Shown here piece after piece: positions 51,096 through 59,778 of a stretch of DNA of 64,000 bases. The DNA is from RBG-16-66-20 sp052386675 (GTDB taxonomy: Bacteria > Pseudomonadota > Gammaproteobacteria > Burkholderiales > SG8-39): contig JBQTJX010000029.1 in assembly GCA_052386675.1 (NCBI GenBank), positions 80,722 through 144,721 on the forward strand, in the 5' to 3' direction. The position numbers and the translations under genes are program-made. The stretch's first letter is position 1; the number at the start of each line of letters is the position of its first letter. Below the pieces are notes generated by a model. It made no database searches and was not told the DNA's origin. It saw only the letters and a list, made by a program, of their open reading frames with translations.

Positions 51096-52012
51096 TGGTC
51101 GAGGTCGCCGCCGCGGTCATCGAGCGCGCGGACGGCAGTTTCCTCCTCGCGCAGCGCCCCGTCGGCAAGGTCTACGCCGGCTGGTGGGAATTCCCCGGCG
51201 GCAAGGTCGAGGCGGGGGAACCGCCGGCCGCGGCGCTCGCGCGCGAGCTGCACGAGGAAATCGGCATCGAGGTGGTGAAGGCCTACCCCTGGGTGTCGCG
51301 CGTGCATGTCTACGAGCATGCCGTGGTCATGCTGCACTTCTATCGGGTAGTGGAATGGCGTGGCGAGCCCCGCGCGCGCGAAGGCCAGGCGCTCGCCTGG
51401 CAGCGCCTGGGCGAGCCGGTGCTGGAGCCGATGCTGCCCGCCAACGGGCCGGTGCTGGCCTCGCTCGCGCTGCCGCTGGAATACGCCATCACGGACGCGG
51501 AGTCGCTCGGGCTGGAGGGGATGCTCGCCTACGCGGAGATGCGGCTGGAGCAGGGGCTGCGCATGATCCAGGTGCGGGACAGGGGATTTGCCGAGCGCGA
51601 CCTGTTGATCAGCGAGCTGAAGGAAAAGGCGGCGCGCCATGGTGCGCGGTTGCTCGTGAACAGTGGGCCGGTCGAGGAAAATTCGGCCGATGGCATCCAC
51701 TACACCGCGGCGCAGCTCATGAAGCTAAAGGCGCGGCCGCTGCCGGTGCTCTCGGGCGCCTCCTGCCACACCGTCCAGGAACTGGGCCACGCCATGGCCA
51801 TTGGCCTCGACTTCGCGGTGCTGGGTCCGGTATTGCCCACGGCGACGCATCCGCGGGCGAAGACGCTGGGTTGGGATGGCTTCACGCGCATCGCGCAGAA
51901 CGCGTCCATCCCGGTCTACGCCATCGGGGGCCTGAAGCGGGAGAACCTGGAAGAGGCGCGCGAGGCGGGCGCGCACGGGCTGGCGATGATCCGGGGCAGT
52001 TGGACGGCTTGA
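51095..52012 (+). CDS. Nudix hydrolase (MutT) fused to a thiamine monophosphate synthase-like domain
   Basis: The product has 305 residues in two domains. Residues 1-130 are a MutT/Nudix domain with the box GGKVEAGEPPAAALARELHEEIGI (GX5EX7REUXEEXGU pattern), likely removing 8-oxo-dGTP. Residues about 145-305 match TenI/ThiE: RMIQVRDRGFAERDLL, LLVNSGPVEENSADGIHYTA, GASCHTVQELGHAMAIGLDFAVLGPVLPTATHP and YAIGGLKRENLEEAREAGAHGLAMIRG. This fusion is known in Beta- and Gammaproteobacteria. The GTG start overlaps the DUF815 stop by one base. Whether the second domain is catalytic is unclear. Confidence 0.9.
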   Translation: MVEVAAAVIERADGSFLLAQRPVGKVYAGWWEFPGGKVEAGEPPAAALARELHEEIGIEVVKAYPWVSRVHVYEHAVVMLHFYRVVEWRGEPRAREGQALAWQRLGEPVLEPMLPANGPVLASLALPLEYAITDAESLGLEGMLAYAEMRLEQGLRMIQVRDRGFAERDLLISELKEKAARHGARLLVNSGPVEENSADGIHYTAAQLMKLKARPLPVLSGASCHTVQELGHAMAIGLDFAVLGPVLPTATHPRAKTLGWDGFTRIAQNASIPVYAIGGLKRENLEEAREAGAHGLAMIRGSWTA

Positions 52013-52031
52013 TGTAACCGAGCGGTTACAT
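52012..52031. repeat. 20-base palindrome, copy 2 (convergent intergenic)
   Basis: ATGTAACCGAGCGGTTACAT, identical to the copy at 16459-16478 except for one central base. It begins on the last base of the MutT-TenI stop codon, again between convergent genes. See the copy at 16459 for interpretation. Confidence 0.75.
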
Positions 52032-52047
52032 CAGGACTGCCCGCCGG

Positions 52048-52332
52048 CTACTTCAGCTCCACCTCGACAAACACGAACTCGTGCGGGTTCGGATTCACCA
52101 CGTTGTGTTCCACCCCGACCGGCCGTGCATACGACTGGCCGAACGCCAACTCAGTGACGATTTCCCCGTTCGAGGTTTCCTGCATCAGTTTCCCCGCGGT
52201 GAGCACCACCACGATGTAGTCGTGGGCATGCCTGTGCCAGCCAGTCTCGGCGCCCGGCGCGAAGCGCCACTCGGTGACGAGGGCGCGGTCGGTTTCCTGT
52301 AGAAGCTTGGAAGTGGCTTGCGGACGGCTCAT
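52048..52332 (-). CDS. Small cupin-domain protein
   Basis: This single cupin barrel of 94 residues has metal-type residues in GAETGWHRHAHDYIVVVLTAG (HxH about 33-35) and VEHNVVNPNPHEFVFVEVELK (His about 75). Small cupins of this kind bind a metal or a small ligand and are often sensors or isomerases; no function can be assigned. Its ATG overlaps the yacG stop by 4 bases, so both are probably on one transcript. Confidence 0.82.
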   Translation of the reverse strand: MSRPQATSKLLQETDRALVTEWRFAPGAETGWHRHAHDYIVVVLTAGKLMQETSNGEIVTELAFGQSYARPVGVEHNVVNPNPHEFVFVEVELK

Positions 52333-52511
52333 TGGCCTGGTTCCTTGACGTTGTCGTCGTCCGGCCCGGACTCGACCGGCACCCGGTAGCGTTCCTCCGC
52401 CCAGGCCCCCAAGTCGATCATCTTGCAGCGCTCGCTGCAAAAGGGCCGCCAGGCGTTGTCCGGGGTGAAAGGCGATTTCCTCCCGCAGCGCGGGCAGGCT
52501 ACTTCTCTCAC
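52329..52511 (-). CDS. yacG: DNA gyrase inhibitor YacG
   Basis: The product has 60 residues with one zinc ribbon: CPRCGRKSPFTPDNAWRPFCSERCKMIDLGAWAEERYRVP, i.e. CxxC (6-9) and CxxxC (25-29). This is the standard YacG signature, and the E. coli protein inhibits gyrase. It lies with zapD and coaE, the usual gene order. The start is GTG at 52511. Confidence 0.93.
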   Translation of the reverse strand: MREVACPRCGRKSPFTPDNAWRPFCSERCKMIDLGAWAEERYRVPVESGPDDDNVKEPGQ

Positions 52512-52536
52512 AGGTGGCGGCAGGTAGAAACCCGCC

Positions 52537-53295
52537 TCACAGATTGCAGAACGTCAGCTCGAAGGCCACGTCCCAGTCCGCGGTCTTGGCGCGCGCGTCC
52601 TCGCCGTTCTGCGCCAGGAAGCGGATGTTGAGGACGTACTTGTTGGCGCTGATCTCGGGCACGCAGGCGAGGTCGGATTCCAGCCGCACGCGCAGCATCT
52701 GCGCGGTCTTGCCGCCCAGCATCTGCTGGAAGGTGCCCAGCGGCGCGGCCAGGGCCTGCGGCTTGCCCGACTCGCGCAGGATGCGCAGGATGATCGCGGT
52801 GCCGTCGCGCAAGGGGTACAGCGGGCTGGTCCAGGCCGCCAGCTGCCCGATGCGCTCCTCGGCCGGACGGTGCAGCCAGTAATGGTAGGAGGGCAGGTCG
52901 AATTCGCAGGCGCCGCCGGGGATGCCGGTGCGCTGCTTGATGGACATGAGCCAGTCGTTCTCGCGGATGTACTGGCCGATCTTGCCGGTCATGGAGAACA
53001 GGGCGGCCGATGCCTGCTCGATGTCGCGCAGGACGCCCGTCAGTGCGTCCTCCGAGATCTCCGGGTTGTTGCGGAAGGTGAGCAGCACCTGCTTCTGGCG
53101 CTCGAGTTCCTGCAGCAGGTCGGACTTCAGGTCGGCGCGGCCGGCGACTTCGATGATCTCGAACAGGGTCAGCAGCGCGACGTGGTGGTCGAGCGGGTCG
53201 GTGCGGGCGATGAAGTGCCGGGAACGCTCGAACAGGTCCTCCAGGCGCAGCAGCGTCCGGATCCGTTCGTTCAGCGGGTACTCGTAAGTGACCAC
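52537..53295 (-). CDS. zapD: Cell division protein ZapD
   Basis: The product has 252 residues, all-alpha then beta as in ZapD/YacF: TYEYPLNERIRTLLRLEDLFER at the start, then HHVALLTLFEIIEVAGRADLKSDLLQELERQ, CEFDLPSYHYWLHRPAEERIGQLAAW and the C-terminal FLAQNGEDARAKTADWDVAFELTFCNL. ZapD crosslinks FtsZ filaments. It lies in the conserved coaE-zapD-yacG order. The start is GTG at 53295. Confidence 0.95.
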   Translation of the reverse strand: MVTYEYPLNERIRTLLRLEDLFERSRHFIARTDPLDHHVALLTLFEIIEVAGRADLKSDLLQELERQKQVLLTFRNNPEISEDALTGVLRDIEQASAALFSMTGKIGQYIRENDWLMSIKQRTGIPGGACEFDLPSYHYWLHRPAEERIGQLAAWTSPLYPLRDGTAIILRILRESGKPQALAAPLGTFQQMLGGKTAQMLRVRLESDLACVPEISANKYVLNIRFLAQNGEDARAKTADWDVAFELTFCNL

Positions 53296-53371
53296 TCCGG
53301 GTGCGCCTCATCCTGGAAGGCGAAAACGCCCGGATTCTGAGGGATTTACGAGGGCAACACAAATTGCTTTC

Positions 53372-53974
53372 TCAACTGCGCGCCAGATCGAGATAGGTTT
53401 TATGCAGTTCCCGGACCTGTTTTTGCAGTGCAGCAACGGTGCCGGAATTGTCGATCACGTCGTCCGCCGCAGCGAGCCTTTTCTCCCGGGAAACCTGGCT
53501 GCGCATGATGGCCCGCACCGTCTCGGGCGGGAGCCCGCTGCGCGTCCGGACCCGCTCCACCTGCATCGCTTCCGGGCAGTCCACCACCAGCACCCGCTGC
53601 ACGCGCTTGCGGTAGTCCGGTGACTCGACGAGCAGGGGCACAACGTGGACCACGTAGGGTGCGGCAGCAGAGGCGATCTGCCGCTCCGATTCGGCGCGGA
53701 TCATGGGGTGCAGCAGCGCCTCCAGGCGCTGCTTCGCCGCAGGGTCGGAGAACACGCGCTCGCGTACGGCCTTGCGGTCCATGGCGCCGTCGGCCGCGAT
53801 CACGGAGTCGCCGAAAAGCTGGCGCACGCCGGGGATCGCCGCGCCGCCGGCGCGTGTCAATTCATGCGCGATGCGGTCGGTGTCCACCACCGTAGCGCCG
53901 AGCCGCTCGAACTCGTCGGCGGCCGCGCTCTTGCCGCTGCCGATGCCCCCGGTGAGGCCGACGATGAAGGCCAC
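53372..53974 (-). CDS. coaE: Dephospho-CoA kinase
   Basis: This kinase of 200 residues catalyses the last step of coenzyme A synthesis. The P-loop VGLTGGIGSGKSAAADEF is at residues 5-22, followed by DTDRIAHEL, LLHPMIRAE and VPLLVESPDYRKRVQRVLVVDCP. The start is GTG at 53974, giving MAFIVGLTGG. It is separated by only 4 bases from the pilD stop and probably shares its transcript. Confidence 0.95.
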   Translation of the reverse strand: MAFIVGLTGGIGSGKSAAADEFERLGATVVDTDRIAHELTRAGGAAIPGVRQLFGDSVIAADGAMDRKAVRERVFSDPAAKQRLEALLHPMIRAESERQIASAAAPYVVHVVPLLVESPDYRKRVQRVLVVDCPEAMQVERVRTRSGLPPETVRAIMRSQVSREKRLAAADDVIDNSGTVAALQKQVRELHKTYLDLARS

Positions 53975-53978
53975 GCGC

Positions 53979-54854
53979 TCAGGCGCCCGGCAGGTACCAG
54001 CGCAGGATGGGCGCGCCCCAGAACAGCGCCACCACGCCCGCAATGGCGATGTAGGGGCCGAAGTGGAAGCGGAAGTTGCCGTCCCAGCCCCCGCGCGCCG
54101 CGACCATCTGCACGAGGCCGAACACGGCGCCCACGCCGGCGGAGATGAGGATCACCAGCGGCAGCAGCTTCCAGCCGACGAACGCGCCGACCGCCGCATT
54201 CATCTTGAAATCGCCGTAGCCCATGCCTTCCTTGCCGGTGGCGAGCTTGAAGGCCCAGTAGACGCTCCACAGCGACAGATACCCCGCGGCGGCGCCGATC
54301 ACGGCCTGGTCGAGCGTGGTGTAGGTGGCGCCCAGGTTGAGCACCAGGCCGGCCCACATCAGCGGCAGGGTGATGTCGTCAGGCAGGTAGCCGGTCGCCT
54401 GGTCGATGAAGGCGAGCGCGATGGCGCACCAGAGGAACAACGCGGCGCCGGCGAAGGCGAGACCGAAGCCGAAATGCGCCGCTGCCCATCCGGCGCCCAG
54501 GCCCGCCAGCAGTTCGACCGCCGGGTAGCGCAGCGGGATGCGCACGCCGCAGCCCGCGCACTTGCCGCGCAGGGCGAGCCAGCTGACGAGCGGGACGTTC
54601 TCGATGGCGCGGATGCCGCGGCCGCAGGACGGGCACGCGGAACGCGGCACGAACAGGTTGTAGCGCCCCGCGTCGGGAGCCTGCGGCGGCAGCGGCGTGC
54701 CGGAAATCTCGGCGCATTCTTCGCGCCAGCCGCGCTCCATCATCCGCGGCAGGCGGTGGATCACCACGTTGAGGAAGGAGCCGGCGCAGAGCCCGAAGGC
54801 GAGCGCCACCCACGGAAAGACGGCGGGCTGGGTCAGCCAGCCCAGTTCGGACAT
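53979..54854 (-). CDS. pilD: Prepilin peptidase PilD
   Basis: This polytopic aspartic protease and N-methyltransferase has 291 residues. The N-terminal FGLCAGSFLNVVIHRLPRMM precedes the zinc-like CPSCGRG...CAGCG pair. The two catalytic Asp sites are ALAFIDQATGYLPDDITLP and GMGYGDFKMNAAVGA. It processes type IV prepilins and pseudopilins. The gene lies 4 bases after pilC and before coaE, the usual order. Confidence 0.95.
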   Translation of the reverse strand: MSELGWLTQPAVFPWVALAFGLCAGSFLNVVIHRLPRMMERGWREECAEISGTPLPPQAPDAGRYNLFVPRSACPSCGRGIRAIENVPLVSWLALRGKCAGCGVRIPLRYPAVELLAGLGAGWAAAHFGFGLAFAGAALFLWCAIALAFIDQATGYLPDDITLPLMWAGLVLNLGATYTTLDQAVIGAAAGYLSLWSVYWAFKLATGKEGMGYGDFKMNAAVGAFVGWKLLPLVILISAGVGAVFGLVQMVAARGGWDGNFRFHFGPYIAIAGVVALFWGAPILRWYLPGA

Positions 54855-54858
54855 CCGC

Positions 54859-56076
54859 TTAGACGGCGGCGCCGAGCTTGAAGATCGGCAGGTACATCGC
54901 CACCACCATGCCGCCGATCAGGGTTCCCAGCACCACCATGATGATCGGTTCCATCAGCGAGGAAAGCGCTTCCACGGCCTCGTCCACCTCGGCCTCGAAG
55001 AAGTCGGCGACCTTGCCCAGCATCGAATCCAGCGCGCCGGTTTCCTCGCCGATCAGGCACATCTGGATCACCATCGGGGGAAACACGCCGGCATTCTGCA
55101 TCGCCACCGTGAGCGAGGTGCCGGTGGAGACCTCGGCCTTGATCTTGATGGTGGCCTCCAGATACACGTAGTTGCCCGAGGCGCCGCCCACCGAATCCAG
55201 CGCTTCCACCAGCGGCACGCCGGCGGAGAACATGGTCGCCAGGGTGCGCGTCCAGCGCGCGATCGCAGCCTTGCGCAACAGCGGGCCGAAGATCGGCGCC
55301 TTCAGGCTCAGCTTGTCCATGAAGATCTGCACCGCGAGCGAGCGCTTCCAGGCCTCGAGGAAGCCGTAGACGGCGCCGCCCATCGCCGGGAACACGATGT
55401 ACCAGTTGGCGACCGTCCAGTCCGAGATCCCCATCACGATCAGGGTGGGCGTCGGCAGGTCGGCGCCGAAGCTGGAAAACACGCTCTTGAAGGCCGGGAT
55501 CACGAAGATCATGATCACCGCGGTAATCACCAGCGCCACCACGATGATGGACACCGGGTAGAACAGCGCGGACTTGATCTTGGACTTGATGGCGAGCGTC
55601 TTTTCCTTGTAGATCGCGAGGCGATCCAGCAGGGTCTCCAGAATGCCGGCCTGCTCGCCGGCGTGCACCAGGTTGCAGTAGAGGGCGTCGAAGTACAGCG
55701 GGTACTTGCGGAACGCCTGCGCGAGGGACGATCCGGTCTCGACCTCGGTCTTGATGTCCCCCAGCAGCTTGGCCACCGCGGGGTTGGTCGCGCCCTTGCC
55801 GACGATGTCGAAGGCCTGCAGCAGCGGCACGCCCGCCTTCATCATGGTGGCCATCTGGCGCGTGAACAGGGCGACGTCCTTCTCGCCCACGCTGCCGCCG
55901 CCGCCCATCTTCTGCTTCTTGACCTTGGAGACCGTGATGCCCTGCCGGCGCAGCGTCGCCTGCACCACGTTCTCCCCGGCGGCGCGGACTTCGCCGCGCA
56001 CCACCTTGCCGGCCTTGTCCTTGCCTTCCCAGCTGAAGGTGAACTCTTTTGGTTTCGCCGCTGCCGCTGTCGCCAT
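54859..56076 (-). CDS. pilC: Type IV pilus inner-membrane platform protein PilC
   Basis: This GspF/PilC-family membrane protein has 405 residues and two T2SSF domains. The first is around 75-195 (VALFTRQMATMMKAGVPLLQAFD), the second around 280-400 (IARWTRTLATMFSAGVPLVEALDSVGG), each with a transmembrane segment (SIIVVALVITAVIMIFVIPAF and the final IIMVVLGTLIGGMVVAMYLPIF). It forms the platform for the pilus motors. The usual upstream neighbour pilB is missing; a CorC-type gene is found instead. Confidence 0.95.
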   Translation of the reverse strand: MATAAAAKPKEFTFSWEGKDKAGKVVRGEVRAAGENVVQATLRRQGITVSKVKKQKMGGGGSVGEKDVALFTRQMATMMKAGVPLLQAFDIVGKGATNPAVAKLLGDIKTEVETGSSLAQAFRKYPLYFDALYCNLVHAGEQAGILETLLDRLAIYKEKTLAIKSKIKSALFYPVSIIVVALVITAVIMIFVIPAFKSVFSSFGADLPTPTLIVMGISDWTVANWYIVFPAMGGAVYGFLEAWKRSLAVQIFMDKLSLKAPIFGPLLRKAAIARWTRTLATMFSAGVPLVEALDSVGGASGNYVYLEATIKIKAEVSTGTSLTVAMQNAGVFPPMVIQMCLIGEETGALDSMLGKVADFFEAEVDEAVEALSSLMEPIIMVVLGTLIGGMVVAMYLPIFKLGAAV

Positions 56077-56215
56077 GGTCTAGGACTCCCCTAGGTCGTA
56101 CGCACCCGTGCCGGATTCTATCCGGCAGCTTGCGATGATGCCCTTCGGCCAAGTTTTTGTAAAGCCTGAGGAAATTGCCTTAACTCCATGACGGGCCGTG
56201 GAAAGTGTTGGCATT

Positions 56216-57526
56216 TCACGAGGCCTGGCCGGGCTCGGGCGGGGCCTCTTCGCGGGGCCGGAAGAGGCGCACCGTCTTCACCGACCGGCCCTGGGCGTGG
56301 ACGATTTCCATCGGCACGCCGGCAATTTTCATCGACACGTTCGCCTCCGGGATGTCCTGCAACTGCTCCAGGATCAGGCCGTTCAGCGTCTTGGGCCCGT
56401 CGATGGGCAGTTCCAGGCCGAGCACCCGGTTCACTTCGCGCACCGACATGGCGCCATCGGCCGCGGCGACGCCGTCGGCGTCCCAGGCGAGGGCCTGCGA
56501 TCTGGTCGGCAGCGAAGTGGTGAACTTGCCGACAATTTCCTCGACGATGTCCTCCAGCGCGGCAAGGCCCATCAGTTCGCCGTACTCGTCCACCACCAGC
56601 GCGATGCGCTCCTGGTTCTCCTGGAAGTACTGCAGCTGCGCGATCACCGGCGTGCTGGCGGGCACGTAGTAAGGCTCGTCCAGCAGCGCCTCCAGCGCCG
56701 CCTTGTCGAGCGCGCCCGAGGCGAGCAGGCCGACCACCTTGCGCATCTGCAGCACGCCGGCGATTTCGTCGCCGTCGTTGCCGGACCTGGAGCGGTAGAC
56801 CGGAATGTGCCGGTGGTAGGACGTGGTGAGCTGGCGCGCAATGTCCTCGACGCCCTCGTCGAGCCGGATGGCCTCGATCCTGGCGCGCGGCACCATCACG
56901 TCCTGCACCGTGATCTCCTGGATGTCGAACAGGTTGAGCAGCATGGAAACGTGCTTCTTCGGCATGAAGCTGGAGGACTCGAGCACCAGGGTGCGTATTT
57001 CCTCGGGCGAGAGCTTCTGCGCCTCCGGATCTGCCGCCGGCTTGATGCGCAGCGCCCACAGCAGGGGCTTGACGAACAGGTTGACGAACCAGACCCCCGG
57101 CTGCAGCAGGCGCTGCAACGGTCCGATCAGGTAGGAAAGGGGCAGGGCGATGCGCTCCGGGTGGGTGGCGCCGATCACCTTGGGCGTGATCTCGGAGAAC
57201 ACGATGAGGAGGAACGCGATGCCGACCGTGCTGACGCCGTAGGCGAGCTTGCCATCGCCGAACAGGCGCACCGCGATGACCCCGGCCAGAGTGGCCGCCG
57301 CCGCGTTGACCAGGTTGTTGCCGATCAGGATCGCGCCCAGCAGCCGGTCGGTGTGCCTGAGCAGTTCGGCGACGCGGCGCGCGCCGCCATCGCCTTGCGC
57401 CATCAGGTGCTTCAGCCGGTAGCGATTGATCGCCATCATGCTGGTCTCGGAAATCGAGAAGAAGCCCGAGCCGACCAGCAGCAGCGCCAGTATCCCGAAC
57501 AGCCATTCCAGCGCGACGTCCTCCAT
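56216..57526 (-). CDS. CNNM/CorC-HlyC-family transporter-associated protein (DUF21-CBS)
   Basis: The product has 436 residues: a DUF21 membrane domain (about 1-190; SGFFSISETSMMAINRYRLKHL, IGNNLVNAAAATLAG), then two CBS domains (QDVMVPRARIEAIRLDE; LVVDEYGELMGLAALEDIVEEIVG) and a CorC_HlyC domain (DGAMSVREVNRVLGLELP). Members are linked to magnesium or cobalt efflux. The start at ATG 57526 gives the hydrophobic first helix at once. It overlaps the ypjD-like gene by no bases but follows it by 7, so the two are probably co-transcribed. Confidence 0.92.
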   Translation of the reverse strand: MEDVALEWLFGILALLLVGSGFFSISETSMMAINRYRLKHLMAQGDGGARRVAELLRHTDRLLGAILIGNNLVNAAAATLAGVIAVRLFGDGKLAYGVSTVGIAFLLIVFSEITPKVIGATHPERIALPLSYLIGPLQRLLQPGVWFVNLFVKPLLWALRIKPAADPEAQKLSPEEIRTLVLESSSFMPKKHVSMLLNLFDIQEITVQDVMVPRARIEAIRLDEGVEDIARQLTTSYHRHIPVYRSRSGNDGDEIAGVLQMRKVVGLLASGALDKAALEALLDEPYYVPASTPVIAQLQYFQENQERIALVVDEYGELMGLAALEDIVEEIVGKFTTSLPTRSQALAWDADGVAAADGAMSVREVNRVLGLELPIDGPKTLNGLILEQLQDIPEANVSMKIAGVPMEIVHAQGRSVKTVRLFRPREEAPPEPGQAS

Positions 57527-57533
57527 CGGCGCC

Positions 57534-58346
57534 TCAGCTGCGCCCGAGCACGACTTCGAGCACGAAACGGCTGCCGATGTAGGCAAGGAGCAGCATGGCG
57601 AACCCGGCCAGCGTCCAGCGCAGCGCGGTGCGTCCGCGCCAGCCGCGAAGCCAGCGCCCCGCCAGCAGCGCGGCGAAGGTGGCCCAGGACAGGATGGCGA
57701 ACAGCGTCTTGTGGTCCAGGCGCAGCGCGCGCCCGAACAGCGTCTCGGAGTACAGCGCGCCGGTGGCGAGCGTCAGGGTCAGCAGCACAAAGGCGGTGGC
57801 GATGAGGCGGAACAGCAGGCGCTCCAGGGTCAGCAGCGGCGGCAGGTTGAGCACGCGGCCGCGCTTCTGGTGCAGGCGGCGCTCGGCCAGCGCCATCAGC
57901 ACCGCATGCAACGCGGCGATGGTGAACACGCTGTACGCGGCCATCGCGAGCACGATGTGGAAGCGGAACTCGGGCGAATCCGGCAGGCCTTTGCTCGCGA
58001 GGCCCGGGAACAGCGCCGGCAGCGGCGCGGCGATCGCCGCCAGCGGCAGCAGCAGCGGCTCCAGGCCGTCCAGGCGCAGGAACAGGCTCTCGACCCAGTA
58101 GATCGCCACGCCCAGGCACAGCATCACCGACAGCGCCTGCGCGAAGCCGAAGCGCAGTTCGGGGGCGAGGAACAGGTCCGCGGAAAGCAGCCAGGCGTGC
58201 AGCGCGAGCGGCGCCAGCACCGCCATGCGCTCGGCCGCGGACAGGCCCTCGGCGGCGGGTGCGGCGCGCCAGCGCGTGTTCCAGAACCAGAGCGCGAGGC
58301 CGGCGTAGGCGGCGCTGACGAGGAAATGAACTGCGAGGCCGTGCAT
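57534..58346 (-). CDS. YpjD-like inner-membrane protein (cytochrome c assembly protein family)
   Basis: This membrane protein of about 270 residues has eight hydrophobic helices and resembles YpjD/HemX within the CcsA superfamily. FRFHIVLAMAAYSVFTIAALHAVLM and LDHKTLFAILSWATFAALLAGRWLRGWRGRTALRWTLAGFAMLLLAYIGSRFVLE near the end are the family signature. The WWD haem motif of true CcsA is absent. Often found beside ffh, as here, and its role is unclear. The start is ambiguous: ATG 58346 gives MHGLAVHFL; ATG 58370 would add eight residues. Confidence 0.85.
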   Translation of the reverse strand: MHGLAVHFLVSAAYAGLALWFWNTRWRAAPAAEGLSAAERMAVLAPLALHAWLLSADLFLAPELRFGFAQALSVMLCLGVAIYWVESLFLRLDGLEPLLLPLAAIAAPLPALFPGLASKGLPDSPEFRFHIVLAMAAYSVFTIAALHAVLMALAERRLHQKRGRVLNLPPLLTLERLLFRLIATAFVLLTLTLATGALYSETLFGRALRLDHKTLFAILSWATFAALLAGRWLRGWRGRTALRWTLAGFAMLLLAYIGSRFVLEVVLGRS

Positions 58347-58428
58347 TAGAATGTCGGGCACCTCTCGCATTCAGTTTATCACCCGCGCCCGTACCCACGA
58401 TCCTCACGCTCCTCACGCTCCCGCGCCC

Positions 58429-59778
58429 ATGCTCGACAACCTGACCTCGCGCCTCGCGAAGATCGTCAAGACGATCCGGGGCGAGGCGCGCCTCACCGAG
58501 GCCAACATCCAGGACGCGTTGCGCGAAGTGCGCGTCTCGCTGCTCGAGGCCGACGTCGCGCTGCCGGTGGTGAAGGACTTCATCGCCGCGGTGCGCGACA
58601 AGGCGCTCGGCCAGGAGGTGGTGGGCAGCCTCTCGCCCGGCCAGGCGCTGGTGGGCGTGGTGCACCGGGAACTGGCGGCGCTGATGGGCGGGGCGAACGC
58701 GGCGCTGCAGCTCGCGGTCGAGCCGCCGGCGGTGATCCTGATGGCGGGCCTGCAGGGTTCGGGCAAGACCACCACCACCGGCAAGCTGGCGCTGTACCTG
58801 CGCGAGCAGAAGAAGAAGGTCCTCGTCGTTTCCTGCGACGTCTACCGCCCGGCCGCGATCGAGCAGCTGAAGACCGTGGCGGCGCAGGCCGGCGTGGAGT
58901 TCCTGCCCTCGAGCATCGACCAGAAGCCCGCCGACATCGCGCGCGCGGCGCTGGAGCACGCGCGCCTGCGGTACCACGACGTCGTGATCGTCGACACCGC
59001 CGGCCGCCTCGCCGTCGACGAGGGGATGATGCAGGAGATCGCCGAACTGCACGGCATCCTGAAGCCGGCTGAAACGCTGTTCGTGGTGGATTCCATGCAG
59101 GGGCAGGACGCGGTGCGCGTGGCGAAGGCTTTCGCCGAGGTGCTGCCGCTCACCGGCGTGGTGCTCACGAAGCTGGATGGCGATGCGCGCGGCGGCGCCG
59201 CGCTCTCGGTGCGCCAGGTCACCGGCAAGCCGATCAAGTTCGCCGGCGTCGGCGAGAAGCTCTCGGGCCTGGAACCGTTCCACCCCGAGCGCATGGCCTC
59301 GCGCGTGCTCGGCATGGGCGACATCCTGTCGCTGGTCGAGGAGGCCCACAAGCAGGTCGACGTCGAGCAGGCGAAGGCGCTCGCGGACAAGGTCAAGAAG
59401 GGCAAGGGCTTCGACCTCGAGGACTTCAAGGGCCAGATCCAGCAGATGAAGAAGATGGGCGGGCTCGCGGCCTTCGCCGACAAGCTCCCCGCGCAGCTGA
59501 TGGGTCAGATCAACCCGGCGCAGCTCCAGGACGACGGCCAGTTCCGGCGCATCGAGGGCATCATCAATTCCATGACCCCGAGGGAGCGCACCCACCCGGA
59601 GCTCATCAAGGCCTCGCGCAAGCGGCGCATCGCCACCGGGGCCGGGGTTCCGGTGCAGGAGGTCAACCGGCTGCTCAAGCAGTTCGAGCAGATGCAGCAG
59701 ATGATGAAGATGATGAAGGGCGGCAACCTGGGCCGCATGATGCGCAACATGAAGGGCATGCTGCCCGGAATGCGCTAG
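58429..59778 (+). CDS. ffh: Signal recognition particle protein Ffh
   Basis: This SRP GTPase has 449 residues: the N domain (MLDNLTSRLAKIVKTIRGEARLTEANIQDALREVRVSLLEADV), the G domain (GLQGSGKTTTTGKLALYL, DVYRPAAIEQLK, DTAGRLAVDEGMM, TKLDGDARGGAALSV) and the methionine-rich M domain ending MMKMMKGGNLGRMMRNMKGMLPGMR. It guides inner-membrane proteins to the Sec translocon. It is divergent from the ypjD-like gene; a candidate -10 TAGAAT is at 58347-58352. It overlaps the next gene, convergent, by 4 bases. Confidence 0.97.
   Translation: MLDNLTSRLAKIVKTIRGEARLTEANIQDALREVRVSLLEADVALPVVKDFIAAVRDKALGQEVVGSLSPGQALVGVVHRELAALMGGANAALQLAVEPPAVILMAGLQGSGKTTTTGKLALYLREQKKKVLVVSCDVYRPAAIEQLKTVAAQAGVEFLPSSIDQKPADIARAALEHARLRYHDVVIVDTAGRLAVDEGMMQEIAELHGILKPAETLFVVDSMQGQDAVRVAKAFAEVLPLTGVVLTKLDGDARGGAALSVRQVTGKPIKFAGVGEKLSGLEPFHPERMASRVLGMGDILSLVEEAHKQVDVEQAKALADKVKKGKGFDLEDFKGQIQQMKKMGGLAAFADKLPAQLMGQINPAQLQDDGQFRRIEGIINSMTPRERTHPELIKASRKRRIATGAGVPVQEVNRLLKQFEQMQQMMKMMKGGNLGRMMRNMKGMLPGMR

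Noticed and set aside
56101..56215. Possible sigma-54 promoter before pilC
   Set aside because: No GG-N10-GC pair with flanking consensus was found; only a weak inverted repeat CCGGAT-TCT-ATCCGG at 56111-56125.
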